Assembly (NCBI GenBank): GCA_963745175.1
Contig: CAVUWK010000005.1
Span: 558,001-622,000 of the forward strand
Length of the DNA: 64,000 nucleotides
From: Bog-473 sp963745175
Lineage (GTDB): Bacteria; Actinomycetota; Acidimicrobiia; Acidimicrobiales; RAAP-2
Direction of reading: 5' to 3'
The translations under genes and the position numbers were made by a program. How positions within the stretch are numbered: the first letter of the stretch is position 1; the number at the start of each line of letters is the position of its first letter. The notes beneath the pieces are model-generated. The model searched no databases, was not told the DNA's origin, and saw only the letters and a program-made list of their open reading frames with translations. Below, in pieces: positions 24,520 to 32,864 of this stretch.

Positions 24520-24873
24520 TCAAGGCGTGATCGGGGACCCGAAGCGCAGCAGGTTCCCGTCGGGGTCGGTGTGTGCCGCCTCCCACACGCCGAATCCCGG
24601 GTCGAACAGGTCAGAGGTCTCGCCCACCGCGGCCGTCCGCCATTCGGCGTGCAGCGCGTCGGCGTCGTCGACGGCGAGGTAGGCCGCGCCCCGTTCCGTC
24701 CCCGGTGCCAATCCGGGCACCAGCTTGAAGTGGATGCGGATGCCATCCCGGGAGGCGGTGCCGTAGCCGCTCCCGTGGACCTGGACCGTGAAGCCGAGGG
24801 CCTCGTAGTGCGACTGCATCGCGTCCATGTCCGCCGTGGGGAAGATCGGGGCGACGCTCAGCAGGGAGGGCAT
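24520..24873 (-). CDS. VOC family protein (glyoxalase/bleomycin-resistance fold)
   Basis: A 117-residue single VOC domain with the paired beta-alpha-beta-beta-beta units. APIFPTADMDAMQSHYEALGF is the first unit and AYLAVDDADALHAEWR the second, ending in HTDPDGNLLRFGSPI, where the Glu ligand of metal enzymes is replaced in the LLRFG segment. It may therefore be a binding protein rather than an enzyme. The start codon is 11 bases from the left end of the IS110 element. Confidence 0.78.
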   Translation of the reverse strand: MPSLLSVAPIFPTADMDAMQSHYEALGFTVQVHGSGYGTASRDGIRIHFKLVPGLAPGTERGAAYLAVDDADALHAEWRTAAVGETSDLFDPGFGVWEAAHTDPDGNLLRFGSPITP

Positions 24874-24904
24874 GCCCGCTCACGCTAATGGGGCTGGACC
24901 GGTT

Positions 24905-25065
24905 TGCACCGGGCAAGCTGGTCTCCGAGCCACCCGGCGGGAGCACTGCCGCACGCAGGGCCGTGAGCTCTAACGGTAGACCGTGCCCCGCCGGGCCGGT
25001 GAGGAGACAGACAGCTGATGGGATGTCGTGCCTCGAGCACTGATCCATTAGGTCGCTGCGCATCT
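24905..25065 (+). ncRNA. IS110 bridge RNA with target- and donor-binding loops
   Basis: Two stem-loop domains lie in the noncoding left end. The first is closed by GTCTCC (24921-24926)/GGAGAC (25003-25008), CCCGGCGGG (24933-24941)/CCCGCCGGG (24987-24995) and GCAC/GTGC. Its loop holds ACGGTAG (24973-24979), the exact complement of core plus right flank CTACCGT (26333-26339). The second is closed by CAGC (25012-25015)/GCTG (25054-25057), with an apical GTGC-CTCGA-GCAC hairpin. Its left strand ATGGGATGTC (25018-25027) equals the right element end (26324-26333), and its right strand CCATTAG (25045-25051) is the complement of the left end CTAATGG (24885-24891). This is the layout of IS621-type bridge RNAs; the outer limits are approximate. 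Confidence 0.82.
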
Positions 25066-25094
25066 CCTCAGGCTCTTGAGCGAGAGGAGGAGCA

Positions 25095-26312
25095 GTGCTC
25101 TTTGTCGGAGTGGACTGGGCTGAGGACCATCACGATGTCTGCGTGATGGCCGAGGACGGAATGGTGATCGGCAAACGCCGGGTCCCAGACAGCGTGGCCG
25201 GGATCGGCGATCTCCACGGACTGATCGCCCAACACAGCGACGATGACGAGGCGGTGGTGGTGGTCGGCATCGAGGTCGACCGTGGGCTGGTCGTGTCGTC
25301 GTTGCTGGCGGCTGGTTACGAGGTCTATGCCATCAACCCGTTGGCGTCTGCTCGCTATCGGGATCGCCACGCCACCTCGGGGGCCAAGTCCGACCCCGGC
25401 GACGCCAAGGTGCTGGCCGATCTGGTCCGCACCGATCGGCATAACCACCGGCCTATCGCCGGTGACTCGGATCTGGCCGAAGGGGTGAAGTTGTTGGCCC
25501 GGGCCCACCAGAGCGCCATCTGGAGCCGACAGCGCCAGCTGAACGCACTCCGCTCGTCGTTGCGTGAGTACTACCCCGGGGTTCTGGCGGCCTTCGGCAC
25601 CGATCTGGCCAGCACGGATGCGTTGGCCGTCTTGGCCATCGCTCCCACCCCCGAGCTCGGGCGAGGGCTGTCGCGTTCGAAGATCGCCTCGACGCTGCGC
25701 AAGGGAGGCCGCCAGCGCAACATCGAGCGACGGGCCGAAGAGATCCAAGCAGCCCTGCGCGGCGAGTACCTCGAAGCCCCTGCACTGATCACCAACGCCC
25801 ATGGGCTCGTCACCCGTTCGTCCGTCGCGCTCATCGCCACGTTCAACGTTCAGATCGCCGAGCTCGAGGCGGCACTGTCGGAGCATTTTGAGCAGCACCC
25901 GGACGCCAAGGTCGTCCTCTCCCTGCCAGGACTAGGGACGGTCCTCGGTGCCCGGGTGCTGGGCGAGTTCGGTGATGACCGGACTCGTTTCTCGGGTCCC
26001 AAGTCTCGCAAGAACTATGCCGGCACGTCACCTGTGACCAAGGCCTCAGGCCACAGCCGGGTGGTCCTGGCTCGATTCGCTAGGAACCGGCACCTCGGCA
26101 ATGCCTGCGACCGATGGGCGTTCTGTTCGCTGACCCACTCACCAGGGGCACGCAGCTATTACGACCAGCTGCGAGCTAGGGGCAAGACCCATCACCAAGC
26201 GCTCCGGCAGCTGGCCAACCGCCTGGTCGGGATCCTGCACTTCTGCTTGGAGCGAGGGGTGCTCTACGACGAGTTGGTGGCCTGGCCACAGCAATCGGAA
26301 CTGGCAGCTTGA
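25095..26312 (+). CDS. IS110-family DEDD transposase (bridge-RNA-guided recombinase)
   Basis: A 405-residue protein from the GTG at 25095 with AGGAGGAG upstream. The N-terminal RuvC-like DEDD domain shows FVGVDWAEDHHDVCV (first Asp), VVGIEVDRG (Glu) and ATSGAKSDPGDAKVLADLVR (the two Asp). The C-terminal Tnp domain has LPGLGTVLGARVLGEFGD and NYAGTSPVTKASGHS, with the conserved serine region used for recombination. It is full length and intact, so the element may be active. Confidence 0.93.
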   Translation: MLFVGVDWAEDHHDVCVMAEDGMVIGKRRVPDSVAGIGDLHGLIAQHSDDDEAVVVVGIEVDRGLVVSSLLAAGYEVYAINPLASARYRDRHATSGAKSDPGDAKVLADLVRTDRHNHRPIAGDSDLAEGVKLLARAHQSAIWSRQRQLNALRSSLREYYPGVLAAFGTDLASTDALAVLAIAPTPELGRGLSRSKIASTLRKGGRQRNIERRAEEIQAALRGEYLEAPALITNAHGLVTRSSVALIATFNVQIAELEAALSEHFEQHPDAKVVLSLPGLGTVLGARVLGEFGDDRTRFSGPKSRKNYAGTSPVTKASGHSRVVLARFARNRHLGNACDRWAFCSLTHSPGARSYYDQLRARGKTHHQALRQLANRLVGILHFCLERGVLYDELVAWPQQSELAA

Positions 26313-26345
26313 CTTTTAGAGCCATGGGATGTCTACCGTGGTCGG

Positions 26346-26516
26346 ATGCGCCGGCTCCTCTCGACCCTGTTCCGCTCCGCCCTCATCATCGGCGTGCTGG
26401 CTGTGGTGCGCGCCGTCCTGCTGGACCGGGCGCCGCGGCGGGAGCTCCACCGCGGCGAGCCCGTCATCGGCAGCCTGGACACCTGGCCGGACGTGCCGCG
26501 CAAGCCGCAGGCCTGA
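26346..26516 (+). CDS. small membrane protein
   Basis: A 56-residue protein (MRRLLSTLFRSALIIGVLAV...) with one transmembrane helix at about residues 9-26 flanked by Arg, and a hydrophilic Pro/Arg-rich C-terminus ending PDVPRKPQA. The ATG is 11 bases after the right core of IS110, so the element has replaced or displaced its upstream region. It converges with serA, whose stop is at 26517. No family is recognised. Confidence 0.5.
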   Translation: MRRLLSTLFRSALIIGVLAVVRAVLLDRAPRRELHRGEPVIGSLDTWPDVPRKPQA

Positions 26517-28091
26517 CTACAGGGTGACGCGGTGGATGTCGAGGATCCCCTCGTCGCCGCGGAGCTGCTCCACCACGACGTCGGGCGCCGGCGTCGCCGT
26601 CGAGATCACCATCATGGCGGTGGTGGACTCGGGGCTCGGCCCCACGGCCATGGACGAGATGGAGACGCCCGCCGTCCCGAGCGCCGTCCCCACGATGCCG
26701 ATCACGCCCGGCCGGTCGTCGTTGCGCACGACGAGCATGTGGGTCGACGGCGGCACCTCGACCATGTGCTCGTCGACGATGACGATGCGGGGCTCGGTGC
26801 GCAGGCCGACCGTGATCAGCGTGCCGGCGACCGAGTGCGAGCCCGAGCGCAGCGTGATGAGCGACTTGTAGTCGTGCGAGGTGGCGGTCGACGACTCGCG
26901 CACCTGCAGGCCGCGCTGGTCGGCCAGCTGCGGCGCGTTGACGTAGGAGACCGGCTCCTCGGTCGAGCCGCCGAAGATGCCCTTGAGGACCGACAGCGTG
27001 AGGATGCCCGTGCTCTCCCCCGCCAGCTCGCCCTGGTACTCCATGTCGATGGCGTCGGGCAGCCCGTCGTGCAGGCCGACGAAGAAACGGCCGAGCTGCT
27101 CGGCCAGCCCCATGAAGCCGCGCACGGTGTCGGTGACGTCGCGCGCCGCCACGTTCACCGCGTAGGGCACGAAGTCGCCGGCCAGCGCCAGCAGCACCTG
27201 CTCGGCGATGGTGACGCCGGCCTTGTCCTGCGCCTCCTCGGTCGACGCGCCGAGGTGCGGCGACACGACCACGCCGGGCAGCTCGAAGAGGGGCGACTCG
27301 GTGCAGGGCTCCTTGGCGAAGACGTCGAGGCCGGCGCCGGCCACGATGCCGTCGCGGATGGCCTCGGCCAGCGCGTCCTCGTCGACGATGCCGCCGCGGG
27401 CCGTGTTCACGATGCGGATGCCCGGCTTGGCCTTGGCCAGCAGGTCGCGGCCGAACAGCCCGATGGTCTCGGGCGTCTTGGGCGTGTGGATGGAGACGAA
27501 GTCGGCCTCGGCCACCAGCTCCTCGATGCTGACCAGGCGCACCCCCATGGCCCGCGCCCGCTCCTGGGACACGAAGGGGTCGTAGCCGATGAGCTCCATG
27601 CCGAAGGCGTGGGCGCGCTGGGCCACCAGCGAGCCGGCGCGCCCGAGCCCGACCACGCCGAGCACCTTGCCGTGCAGCTCGACGCCCTCCCACTTCGAGC
27701 GCTCCCAGCGCCCGGCCACCAGCGCCGCTGTGCGCCTGCGGGATGTTGCGGGCCTGGGCCAGCAGCAGCGCCATGGCCTGCTCGGCCACCGAGAGGATGT
27801 TCGACGTCGGGGCGTTGACCACCATGACGCCGCGCTCGGTGGCCGCGTTGACGTCGACGTTGTCGAGCCCGACGCCGGCCCGGCCGACGACGACGAGCGT
27901 CGTCGCCGGCGGCCAGCACCTCGGCGCGTCACCTGCGTGGCGGAGCGGATGATCAGCGCGTGCGCGCCCACCACCGCCTCGAGCAGCTGCTCGGGGCTCA
28001 GCCCCTCCTGCACGTCGACCTCGTGGCCCGCCTCGGCCAGCAGGTCGAGCCCGCTCTGCGCGATCTTCTCCGTTACCAGTACCCGTGCCAC
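26517..28091 (-). CDS. serA: D-3-phosphoglycerate dehydrogenase SerA, three indels
   Basis: It oxidises 3-phosphoglycerate as the first step of serine synthesis. The start is GTG at 28091 (VARVLVTEKIAQSGLDLLAE) behind GAGGAG. The NAD motif is VLGVVGLGRAGSLVAQRA, with catalytic Arg and Glu around NTARGGIVDEDALAEA and His in VSPHLGASTEEA. An intervening domain and a C-terminal ACT domain (VRNDDRPGVIGIVG) give the long actinobacterial form. Three +1 shifts, near 27926, 27905 and 27735, together restore the reading frame; the segment between them is readable only in other frames (VMVVNAPTSNILSVAEQAMA). These are probably sequence errors. Confidence 0.88.
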   Translation of the reverse strand: MARVLVTEKIAQSGLDLLAEAGHEVDVQEGLSPEQLLEAVVGAHALIIRSATQVTRRGAGRRRRRSSSSAGPASGSTTSTSTRPPSAASWWSTPRRRTSSRWPSRPWRCCWPRPATSRRRTAALVAGRWERSKWEGVELHGKVLGVVGLGRAGSLVAQRAHAFGMELIGYDPFVSQERARAMGVRLVSIEELVAEADFVSIHTPKTPETIGLFGRDLLAKAKPGIRIVNTARGGIVDEDALAEAIRDGIVAGAGLDVFAKEPCTESPLFELPGVVVSPHLGASTEEAQDKAGVTIAEQVLLALAGDFVPYAVNVAARDVTDTVRGFMGLAEQLGRFFVGLHDGLPDAIDMEYQGELAGESTGILTLSVLKGIFGGSTEEPVSYVNAPQLADQRGLQVRESSTATSHDYKSLITLRSGSHSVAGTLITVGLRTEPRIVIVDEHMVEVPPSTHMLVVRNDDRPGVIGIVGTALGTAGVSISSMAVGPSPESTTAMMVISTATPAPDVVVEQLRGDEGILDIHRVTL

Positions 28092-28141
28092 CGCGGTGGT
28101 CTCCTCACTCCCCCGCCGATTGCCCCCCGCCGATTCGTCGG

Positions 28142-29381
28142 TCAGTCTTGCGCCTCGCCGAAGAGCGCGGCCAACCGGCTCACGCCCTCGACGAGATCCT
28201 CGTCGCCCAGTGCGTAGGACATGCGGAAGTAGCCCGGCGCGCCGAACGCCTCTCCGGGCACGACCGCCACCTTGGCTTCGTTGATGCAGATCTCGGCCAA
28301 CTCCGCGCTGCTCGCCGGACGTTGTCCCCGGAGGCTCCGCCCGAGCAGCCCCTTGACCGAGGGGTAGGCGTAGAACGCGCCCTCGGGCACGACGCACACG
28401 ACGCCCTGAATGTCGTTGAGCATCGACACGATGGTCAGCCGCCGGCGGTCGAAGGCCTCCCGCATCATGGCGACGTCGTCGAGCCCGCCCGACACGGCGG
28501 CCAGCGCGGCGCGCTGCGACACGTTGGCGACGTTGGAGGTCTCGTGGCTCTGGATGTTGGTGGCGGCGACGATGGCGTCGGTCGGGCCGATGAGCCACCC
28601 CACCCGCCATCCGGTCATGGCGTAGGTCTTGGCCACGCCGTTGGCCACCAGGCAGCGGTCGGCCAGCTCGGGCACGACCACCGGCATGGAGTGGTGCTCG
28701 GCACCGCCGTAGACGAGATGCTCGTAGATCTCGTCGGTCAGCACCCAGATGCCCTTGGCCACCGCCCAGCGGCCGATGGCCTCGATCTCGTGGCGCGGGT
28801 AGACCGCCCCGGTCGGGTTGGACGGCGAGACGAAGAGGAGCGCCTTGGTGTTGGGGGTCCAGGCCGCCTCGAGGTCCTCGACCGAGGAGCGGAACCCGGT
28901 CGTCTCGTCGGAGGACACCACGACGGGCGTCCCGCCGGCCAGCGCGATGGACTCGGGGTAGGTCGTCCAGTAGGGGGCGAGCACCAGGACCTCGTCGCCG
29001 GGGTCGCACAGCACGGCGAACGCGTTGGCCACCGCCTGCTTCCCGCCGTTGGTGACGAGCACCTGGCCGGCGCGTCACCTCGTAGCCCGAGTCGCGCAGC
29101 GTCTTGGCCGCGATCGCCTCGCGCAGCGCCGGGATACCGGCCGTCGGGGTGTAGCGGTGGTTGGCCGGGTCGCGGCAGGCGACGACAGCCGCCTCGACGA
29201 TGTGCGCCGGCGTCGGGAAGTCGGGCTCGCCCGCGCCGAAGCCGATGACGTGCTCCCCCGCCGCCTGCAGCGCCTTGGCCTTCGCATCGACGGCGAGGGT
29301 GGCCGAGGGCGCCACGGCGGCGGCCCGGCGAGAGATCCGGCGGAGCTCGGTCGGCGATTTCGTGGTCGTCACGGGTGCCAT
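28142..29381 (-). CDS. aspC: aspartate-type PLP aminotransferase (class I/II), frameshifted
   Basis: About 412 residues from the ATG at 29381 (MAPVTTTKSPTELRRISRRA). The AspC I-gamma pattern is evident: VIGFGAGEPDFPTPAHI, RYTPTAGIPALREA, VSPSNPTGAVY, the PLP Lys in VANGVAKTYAMTGWRVGW and the C-terminal Arg segment FRMSYALGDEDL. A one-base insertion near 29072 separates residues 1-103 from the rest. It precedes serA by 50 bases in the same direction. The specific substrate pair (aspartate, or a serine-pathway amino donor) is not decided by sequence. Confidence 0.88.
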
Positions 29382-29391
29382 GATCTCATAC

Positions 29392-30537
29392 GTGCCAGAC
29401 GCCCCCGACATCACCATTCCCCCCGAACTGCTGCCCTCCGACGGCCGTTTCGGGTCCGGGCCCTCCAAGGTCCGACCCGCCCAGATCGACGCGCTCGCCA
29501 GCGTGGCCACGACCTACCTGGGCACCAGCCACCGCCAGAAAACGGTCAAGGCACAGGTGGGCCGGGTACGCGCCGGCATGCGCCAGCTCTTCTCGCTCCC
29601 CGACGGCTACGAGGTCGTCCTCGGCAACGGGGGGACGACCTGCTTCTGGGACGCGGCGACGTTCGGGCTGATTCAGGAGCAGAGCCAGCACCTGAGCTTC
29701 GGCGAGTTCTCCTCGAAGTTCGCGGCCTGCGCCAAGGCGGCGCCGCACCTGAAGGATCCCCAGGTGATCGAGTCCGAGGTGGGCACCCACCCGAAGCCGG
29801 TGGCCGACCCGTCGGTCGACCTCTACGCGCTCACCCACAACGAGACCTCCACCGGGGTGGCCATGCCGATCCGGCGGCCCCAGGGTGCGGCCGCCCCCGC
29901 CGACGGAGGTGGGCTGGTGGCGGTGGACGGCACCTCCGGCGCCGGCGGCCTGCGGGTCGACCCGGCCGAGTTCGACGCCTACTACCTGGCGCCGCAGAAG
30001 TGCTTCGCCAGCGACGGCGGCCTGTGGATCGCCCTCATGTCGCCCGCCGCGCTCGAGCGGGTGGAGCGGATCGCCGCCTCGGGCCGCTGGATCCCCGCCT
30101 CCATGGACCTCAAGACGGCGGTCGACAACTCGCGGCTGGACCAGACCTACAACACGCCGGCGCTGGCCACCATCTTCCTGCTGGCCGAGCAGCTCGATTG
30201 GATGAACGGCAACGGCGGCCTGGAATGGACCGCGTCGCGTTGCGACCGCTCGGCCGAGATCCTCTACACGTGGGCCGAGCAGTCCGGTTTCGCCCGGCCC
30301 TTCGTCGAGAACCCGGCCGACCGGAGCCACGTGGTCGGGACCATCGACTTCGTGGACGCGGTCGACGCGGCGGCGGTCGCTGCAGTGCTGCGGGCGAACG
30401 GGATCGTGGACACCGAGCCGTATCGCAAGCTCGGGCGCAACCAGCTGCGGATCGCCATGTTCCCGGCGATCGAGCCCGACGACGTCGCCTCGCTGTGCGG
30501 CTGCATCAACCATGTGGTGGGGGCGCTCGCCAGCTGA
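29392..30537 (+). CDS. serC: phosphoserine aminotransferase SerC
   Basis: This PLP enzyme makes 3-phosphoserine from 3-phosphohydroxypyruvate and glutamate. FGSGPSKVRPAQIDAL is the family N-terminal signature and VLGNGGTTCFWDAATFGL the cofactor region; the PLP Lys is in YYLAPQKCFASDGGLWIA, with TYNTPALATIFLL following. I chose the GTG at 29392 (381 residues) over the in-frame ATG at 29380, which would overlap the divergent aminotransferase start codon. It forms a serine locus with serA. serB is not seen. Confidence 0.92.
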   Translation: MPDAPDITIPPELLPSDGRFGSGPSKVRPAQIDALASVATTYLGTSHRQKTVKAQVGRVRAGMRQLFSLPDGYEVVLGNGGTTCFWDAATFGLIQEQSQHLSFGEFSSKFAACAKAAPHLKDPQVIESEVGTHPKPVADPSVDLYALTHNETSTGVAMPIRRPQGAAAPADGGGLVAVDGTSGAGGLRVDPAEFDAYYLAPQKCFASDGGLWIALMSPAALERVERIAASGRWIPASMDLKTAVDNSRLDQTYNTPALATIFLLAEQLDWMNGNGGLEWTASRCDRSAEILYTWAEQSGFARPFVENPADRSHVVGTIDFVDAVDAAAVAAVLRANGIVDTEPYRKLGRNQLRIAMFPAIEPDDVASLCGCINHVVGALAS

Positions 30538-30671
30538 CGCCTCGGCACTGGTGCTAACCCCAGCGCAGAGACGGGTGAAAGCACCCTGGCGGCAACGGCG
30601 ATGTCCTCTGTACTCTACTGGGTATAGCGCAGACCACCTGGGCGGCGGCGCGAGAAAGTGGAGGTCAGAGC

Positions 30672-31649
30672 GTGAGCACTGCAACACTGGCCAACTCACC
30701 GCCGGCCGTGGCCGGCGGTAACGAGTGGGCGGTCGAGACCCATGGGCTGACCAAGCGGTTCGGGGACAACGTCGCCGTCGACAACGTCGAGCTTCTGGTC
30801 CCCCGGGGTTCCGCCTTCGGCTACCTCGGCCCCAACGGCGCCGGCAAGACGACGCTGATCCGGGTGCTGCTGGGACTCACGCACGCAGACGCCGGAACGA
30901 TGTCGCTGCTCGGCTACGACGTCCCCCGCCACCGTGACCGGGCGCTGGCCCGGGTCGGTGCCATCGTCGACGAGCCCCGCTTCCATGGCCACCTGACCGG
31001 TCGCCAGAACCTGCAGATCCTCGCCGCGGCGCGTGAGCCGGCGGCCAAGGGCCGCATCGACCCGGCGCTCGAGCGCGTCGGCATCCTCCATCGGGCCGAC
31101 GACAAGGTGTCGAAGTACTCCATGGGCATGCGCCAACGCCTCGGCGTCGCGGCCTGCCTCCTCGGGGATCCCCAGCTGCTCATCCTCGACGAGCCGATGA
31201 ACGGCCTCGACCCGGGGGGAATGCTCGACATGCGCGACATGATCGTGTCCCTCGTCGCCGAGGGGCGCACGGTCATGCTGTCCTCGCACCTCCTCGACGA
31301 GGTCGAGCGCACCTGCGACGCGGTGGCCATCGTGGACCATGGAAAGGTCATCCGGCAGGGACCGATCTCGCAACTGCTGGCCGGCTCATCCTTCGAGGTC
31401 CAGGTCGAGTGCTCCGAGCCGGACCGGGCCGGCGGCCTGCTCGGGGGCACCGCGTTCGGCGCGCACATGCAGATCGGGCCGGACGGGCTCGCCATCTCGC
31501 TGCCCGAGGGCACCGAGCGCGATGCCATCGCCGAGATCAACCGCCTGCTCGTGGAGGGCGGGATCTCGGTCTACCGGCTCCAGCACATCCAGGCCTCGCT
31601 CGAGTCGTGGTTCCTCCAGGTCACGAGCCGACTGGGGGATCCCGAATGA
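30672..31649 (+). CDS. ABC transporter ATP-binding protein
   Basis: A 325-residue ATPase from the GTG at 30672. Walker A is GYLGPNGAGKTTLIR (about residues 53-67), the signature motif is KYSMGMRQRLGVAACL, Walker B is LLILDEPMNGLDP and the switch His is in MLSSHLLDEVERTCD. The C-terminal 90 residues resemble the extension of DrrA/CcmA-type exporter ATPases. It overlaps the permease start by ATGA, so a two-gene exporter is likely. The cargo is unknown. Confidence 0.9.
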   Translation: MSTATLANSPPAVAGGNEWAVETHGLTKRFGDNVAVDNVELLVPRGSAFGYLGPNGAGKTTLIRVLLGLTHADAGTMSLLGYDVPRHRDRALARVGAIVDEPRFHGHLTGRQNLQILAAAREPAAKGRIDPALERVGILHRADDKVSKYSMGMRQRLGVAACLLGDPQLLILDEPMNGLDPGGMLDMRDMIVSLVAEGRTVMLSSHLLDEVERTCDAVAIVDHGKVIRQGPISQLLAGSSFEVQVECSEPDRAGGLLGGTAFGAHMQIGPDGLAISLPEGTERDAIAEINRLLVEGGISVYRLQHIQASLESWFLQVTSRLGDPE

Positions 31650-32857
31650 CGACCATCACCGACGTCGGCACACCGGGTCCGGCTCCCGAGACGGTTCCGG
31701 CGGACGCACGGAGCGATCACCGCGGCTCGTGGATCCCGACCTGGGGCATGGTCGCCACGCGCTTCATGGAGCTGCGCAAGCGGCGCGGGCTGATGATCGC
31801 GCTGATCGCCGTGAACATCGGCATCCCCGTCGTCTTCCTGGGCGTGCGCCTCATCTCCCACGCCGTCGCCCCCAAGTCCTACGGGCCCGCCGGCGGCTAC
31901 AGCATCTTCACCACACTGGTGGCCGGCTTCATGTACGTCTTCGGGTTCGTCGTGGCGGCGGTCGTGGGCTCCACGGCGGGGTCGGTCGACCTCACCGAGG
32001 GGATGTTCCGCCACCTCGTCATCACGGGCCGTTCCCGGCTGGCCCTGTACTTCGCGCGCATCCCGGCCGGGCTGGCCATCGTCATCGCCATGGTGGCGGT
32101 CGGCTACACCATCGTCTGCGCGGTGTGCGTGTTCGCCGCCCCGACGCAGCTCAACTACGACGGCGTCAACGTCCCCGCGGGGCTGTCGCGTCCGGCCCTG
32201 GACACCTGGGCGGCGTCGCACGCCGACGAGGTCATCTGCAACTTCAACTACAACGGGGGCCAAGGTCTCGGCGGCCCGCCGCCGAACGTCCCGTGCGGCA
32301 ACGGTCAGAGCTTCGTCGGTCCCCCGCCGGGGACGGTGATCCATACCAAGGGCGGGGGGACGATCACCGTGCCCGCCAACGAATCGCCGGCCCAGATCCG
32401 GGCGTTCGCGGTCTCGGTCGCCAACGCGGACTACGCCGACTACCACACCAACTTCCTGGCCCCCTCCACCACGCTGATGGTCGACGTCGGGCTGTGGATC
32501 GCGCTCGAGGCGACCATCGGGTTCATCGTCGGACTCGGGCTGGCCTCGCTGATGGGTCAGCGGACGGTACCGATCGTCATCCTCATCGTGCTGGAGCTGA
32601 TCCTGACGCCGCTCTTCAGCCGCCACATCATCACGCACCTGCTCAACGTCCAGCGGGGGATCGTCGGCGTGGCGATGACCCACATCGAGCCGGGGGGTCT
32701 CCCGACCCCGTTCGGCGGGGGCGGGGGTGGCGGCGGCGGGCCTGGGGGGAACCCGTTGATCCCCGAGTCCACCTTGGCGTCGTCGTTGGTGATCGTGGGC
32801 TGGATCGTGTTCTGGACCGCCATCGGCGCCTGGCGCATGAAGACGCGCGACGCCTGA
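31646..32857 (+). CDS. ABC transporter permease
   Basis: A 403-residue membrane protein. The first membrane segment is MIALIAVNIGIPVVFLGVRL near residue 50, then GFMYVFGFVVAAVVGSTAG, a helix pair near residue 150, a long hydrophilic loop of about 110 residues (roughly 165-275), and further helices from GLWIALEATIGFIVGLGLAS on. A run of glycines (GGGGGGGGG, nine in a row) lies in the last loop. It is translationally coupled to the ATP-binding protein. Confidence 0.85.
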   Translation: MTTITDVGTPGPAPETVPADARSDHRGSWIPTWGMVATRFMELRKRRGLMIALIAVNIGIPVVFLGVRLISHAVAPKSYGPAGGYSIFTTLVAGFMYVFGFVVAAVVGSTAGSVDLTEGMFRHLVITGRSRLALYFARIPAGLAIVIAMVAVGYTIVCAVCVFAAPTQLNYDGVNVPAGLSRPALDTWAASHADEVICNFNYNGGQGLGGPPPNVPCGNGQSFVGPPPGTVIHTKGGGTITVPANESPAQIRAFAVSVANADYADYHTNFLAPSTTLMVDVGLWIALEATIGFIVGLGLASLMGQRTVPIVILIVLELILTPLFSRHIITHLLNVQRGIVGVAMTHIEPGGLPTPFGGGGGGGGGPGGNPLIPESTLASSLVIVGWIVFWTAIGAWRMKTRDA

Positions 32858-32864
32858 CCCGGCC

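Larger units (their letters stand above)
24885..26334 (+). mobile_element. IS110-family insertion sequence with decodable ends
   Basis: An approximately 1.45-kb element of left noncoding end, DEDD transposase and a short right end. The boundaries are set by the bridge-RNA guides. The left end reads CT-AATGGGG (24885 on) and the right end ATGGGATGT-CT (ending 26334), with the shared CT core at both junctions (24885-24886 and 26333-26334). There are no terminal inverted repeats, as expected for IS110. The uninterrupted target would read CGCTCACG-CT-ACCGTGG. It inserted between the VOC gene and a small membrane-protein gene. Confidence 0.85.

Noticed and set aside
26517..29510. A single 997-residue frame covering serA and the aminotransferase, suggesting a fusion enzyme
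   Set aside because: The middle part is Arg/Gly-rich out-of-frame translation. Both genes have their own starts and stops once single-base indels are corrected.
32715..32752. A G-rich tract in the ABC permease gene as a regulatory element
   Set aside because: It encodes a run of glycines in frame within an extracytoplasmic loop and needs no other explanation.
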